From positions 1-20,867 of IMG/VR virus record IMGVR_UViG_3300021425_000233: 20,867 bases of DNA. One strand, given 5' to 3'. The stretch is from a virus. The translations under genes and the position numbers were made by a program. Below, one piece after another: positions 18,637 through 20,867 of this stretch (positions are counted from its first letter, which is position 1; every line of letters starts with the position of its first letter). A model generated the notes under the pieces. The model saw only the letters and a program-made list of their open reading frames with translations, was not told the DNA's origin and searched no databases.

Positions 18637-20867
18637 GCCTGAGCCTCCGTCCATGAGAATCTAAAGTCGGCAGATCTGTTGTTTGATCCAAAACCACCAG
18701 CAATATTAGTTACTTGAACCGCAAGAACCTCAGGACCATCTGGAAATACACCAGTTGGATTTGCTCCAGAAGCAACAATCAGTTGATCGGTTCCTCCGCC
18801 AAGGATAGAATTTGAAATTTCTTTAACTTGCGCTAAATCATATGAAGCAACTCCTGCTTCCGAATAGAATCCAAATATGACTTCACCGCCAACCAATTCA
18901 GCGTTATTAGCAAGAACTGCATATTGAGCAAGAGAAGTTCCGCCAACGTTTTGCCAATTAGCAGCAATACTAATCGTTGGATTTAAAAGTAGTTCAACGA
19001 AAAATGTTCCTGTTGCAGAAATTTCCGCCGATCTTAAAACTAACTGCATTCTATTGATAAGTTCTCTAGCACCAAATGATCCAGGAATACCATTATCAAC
19101 AGATGGTGATACACGAAGAGCAAGAATTGCTTTTGTTTCACCAGAATCAATGCTTCTACCAGTTCTAGTTCCAACAGTATAAACATAAGCACGGTCATCA
19201 TCGTAGCGACCATCCATGATAACTGATGAACCCCAGTGAGAGATCTGTGGAACAGATGTGGCAGCAATTAGTTCTACTCCCGTTGGTTGATTTGCATCAT
19301 AAGCAAAAGTTTGTGCAGCTGCAGAACCCAATGTAGAGAAAGTAACACCTGTTGGGTTAGCAGAAGTAACTGCATTACTCAAAGAAATATTGTTTCCAGA
19401 GATTGAATAAACAAATGTATCTGCTGGAATTCCAGAACCAATTACCCTCTGACCTTTCTGAATTCCAGTAGCAGAACTAACAGTTCCACTAGAAGAACCA
19501 GAAGCTATTGTTAAATCAATGCCAGAAGCACCTGTTTGTTCTCTTGTTAGATTCTGGAAGTATCCAGATCTAGCAGTAGATAGTGGGGAGATAGCAGAAC
19601 CAGTTACATCTGTCAATGCAATTGGAGTAGAACTTCCTGCTGTTTCAGTGACTGTAAATTGAGTTGATGAAGGAACTGTAGCAATATAATATACTTTATT
19701 TGCTGCGAGATTTGCAAATGGAGTATCGAATATAATAGTTTGCACTCCATTTGGTTGCAGACCAGTGGTAGATGCTACTTCAATCTGACTGTTTCCAGAC
19801 GTTGTGGCAATAACATCCTGAACAAATGACACTTTTCCATTGTAATTTACATACTCAGTTACAGCAGCAGTAGAAGATGTCGTTCTTCTAATTCTAAGAG
19901 TTCCGCTATCTGGAAAATGTGTTGGAGCATCAGCAATATACATTGTTGAATCTCCAGTAGAAATAGTTTTTGTTGTTATAGATGCTGGAGGAATAGTATT
20001 AACTTCATAACGAGATGGTAGGTTACCAGATCTCATGTATGCTTCAGTGTTTTGGTTGTTGTTAGGAATCTTGTGTGCATAGATTACGTTGCCATCTTGT
20101 GCTCTGAATCCCCAACGAATGAAACCAGCACCATACCAAGAGTAGTCCATATAGAACATCTGCATCTTGGTTGGGTCAATCGTATAACCAGACTTACCAG
20201 TACCATCGCAACGGTCTAGGTTCCATGCAGATTGATTCCATTCAGTTTCAACAGTTTTAGTTACTGGAACATTATTTGCTGAAGGACCACGATAGTCTGG
20301 GAAGATTACCATCTGTGTATCAGAGATGATACCATCAACGCGATAAGAAACACCACGGATAACTACATAATCACCAGGCTTCAGTTGCTTGGCAAACTTA
20401 GTTCCCTGTCCATTGGCAGAAGTAAAACTAGAAATAAGTGTGCTTCCTTGTGTTACTGTTACCTTACCAGATAACTGGAAAGTAGAAGTTCTACGAACAA
20501 CACTGAGAGAACCACTAGCATAACGGAAGAAGATTCCGTTTTGCTGATCCATCATACCAATTTCCAGTTTGTTTCCATAGGAATCAACTGGAGTTACTGT
20601 ATATTCACCCGTCGCAGTTGTTTCAGATGGAGCATTAGTAGCAGTATATTGGAATGTATATGGATCAATTACATTTGTTACATCATACGTACCATTATAA
20701 TTGTTATCTCCACAACCACGAACATCAACTTTAGTATCTCTGGTAATGTTATGAGCATCTGCTGCAACAACAGTTACAGTTGTGCCAGATGCTGTGATGC
20801 TATCAATGTTTTCAAGTGCTGGTTCAAGAATAGAACCAGTGGAGAATGCTACACCTTTACCAGACTG
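18633..20867 (-). CDS. Large virion structural protein (5' truncated at the window edge)
   Basis: The frame stays open to the window edge, so at least 744 residues are present and the start lies outside. The segment around 105-125 of the visible part (MMDQQNGIFFRYASGSLSVV) and the block QLKPGDYVVIRGVSYRVDGI belong to a repetitive, Thr/Ser/Gly-rich structural protein familiar from T4-like cyanophages, possibly fibre- or baseplate-associated. The body alternates short beta-rich repeats (VFSTL, GSAISP and similar), compatible with a trimeric or Ig-like fibre. No enzymatic motif is seen. It ends in WTEAQA, with a late-type motif over its stop codon. Confidence 0.8.
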   Translation of the reverse strand, partial: QSGKGVAFSTGSILEPALENIDSITASGTTVTVVAADAHNITRDTKVDVRGCGDNNYNGTYDVTNVIDPYTFQYTATNAPSETTATGEYTVTPVDSYGNKLEIGMMDQQNGIFFRYASGSLSVVRRTSTFQLSGKVTVTQGSTLISSFTSANGQGTKFAKQLKPGDYVVIRGVSYRVDGIISDTQMVIFPDYRGPSANNVPVTKTVETEWNQSAWNLDRCDGTGKSGYTIDPTKMQMFYMDYSWYGAGFIRWGFRAQDGNVIYAHKIPNNNQNTEAYMRSGNLPSRYEVNTIPPASITTKTISTGDSTMYIADAPTHFPDSGTLRIRRTTSSTAAVTEYVNYNGKVSFVQDVIATTSGNSQIEVASTTGLQPNGVQTIIFDTPFANLAANKVYYIATVPSSTQFTVTETAGSSTPIALTDVTGSAISPLSTARSGYFQNLTREQTGASGIDLTIASGSSSGTVSSATGIQKGQRVIGSGIPADTFVYSISGNNISLSNAVTSANPTGVTFSTLGSAAAQTFAYDANQPTGVELIAATSVPQISHWGSSVIMDGRYDDDRAYVYTVGTRTGRSIDSGETKAILALRVSPSVDNGIPGSFGARELINRMQLVLRSAEISATGTFFVELLLNPTISIAANWQNVGGTSLAQYAVLANNAELVGGEVIFGFYSEAGVASYDLAQVKEISNSILGGGTDQLIVASGANPTGVFPDGPEVLAVQVTNIAGGFGSNNRSADFRFSWTEAQA

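Noticed and set aside
1-20867. CRISPR arrays, insertion sequences, integrase or attachment sites
   Set aside because: No regularly spaced repeats, transposase motifs or integrase motifs were found on reading either strand.

Overview
The window looks like part of the genome of a T4-like marine cyanophage (cyanomyovirus) infecting Synechococcus or Prochlorococcus. It combines T4-type virion and replication genes (gp48, gp53, gp32 and gp33-like) with cyanobacterial photosynthesis genes (complete psbA and psbD, two high-light-inducible genes), phoH, thyX, and many 40-90-residue genes packed end to end with ATGA, TAATG or TGATG junctions. There is no chromosomal, plasmid or insertion-sequence signal.

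Layout. 1-2570 (+): end of an unknown gene, a putative virion gene, gp48 tail-tube cap and gp53 baseplate wedge, closed by a terminator. 2619-7281 (-): one long early-type operon running leftwards: small ORFs, thyX, an FmdB-like small ORF, phoH, a RecB-type exonuclease, a gp33-like late-transcription factor, a DUF1825 protein, and then gp32 from its own promoter plus a small membrane ORF. 7328-8119 (-): four tiny genes behind a consensus promoter, two with YRG (DUF4278-like) motifs. 8185-11440 (-): a putative restriction endonuclease/methyltransferase pair, a glutaredoxin and six small genes behind a consensus promoter. 11514-14222 (-): psbD, psbA and a small ORF. 14315-15006 (-): an hli-ORF-ORF-hli operon. 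15107-16730 (+): three probable exported or virion proteins behind an ATAAATA late-type promoter. 16621-20867 (-): four proteins, all but one clearly membrane-anchored, and a large virion protein cut by the window edge.

How it works together. Early-type operons carry sigma70-like promoters with 17-bp spacing. They supply nucleotide synthesis (thyX, glutaredoxin), DNA processing (gp32, exonuclease), DNA modification and the switch to late transcription (gp33). psbA, psbD and hli would sustain photosystem II during infection. Virion genes are preceded by ATAAATA motifs.

The most interesting signals are regulatory. At two places a minus-strand terminator and a consensus promoter occupy the same bases. 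Four promoter-proximal genes have leaders of about 10-20 nt with no Shine-Dalgarno sequence. The gp32, psbA and psbD leaders contain clear stem-loops, and the gp32 element lies where T4 gp32 carries its autoregulatory pseudoknot. The apparent restriction-modification pair is the most unusual gene content. Eight genes given here (for example 7500-7667, 7713-7883, 9397-9576, 14049-14222 and the 39-residue hli at 14315-14434) are very short and were found by direct translation or start reassignment.
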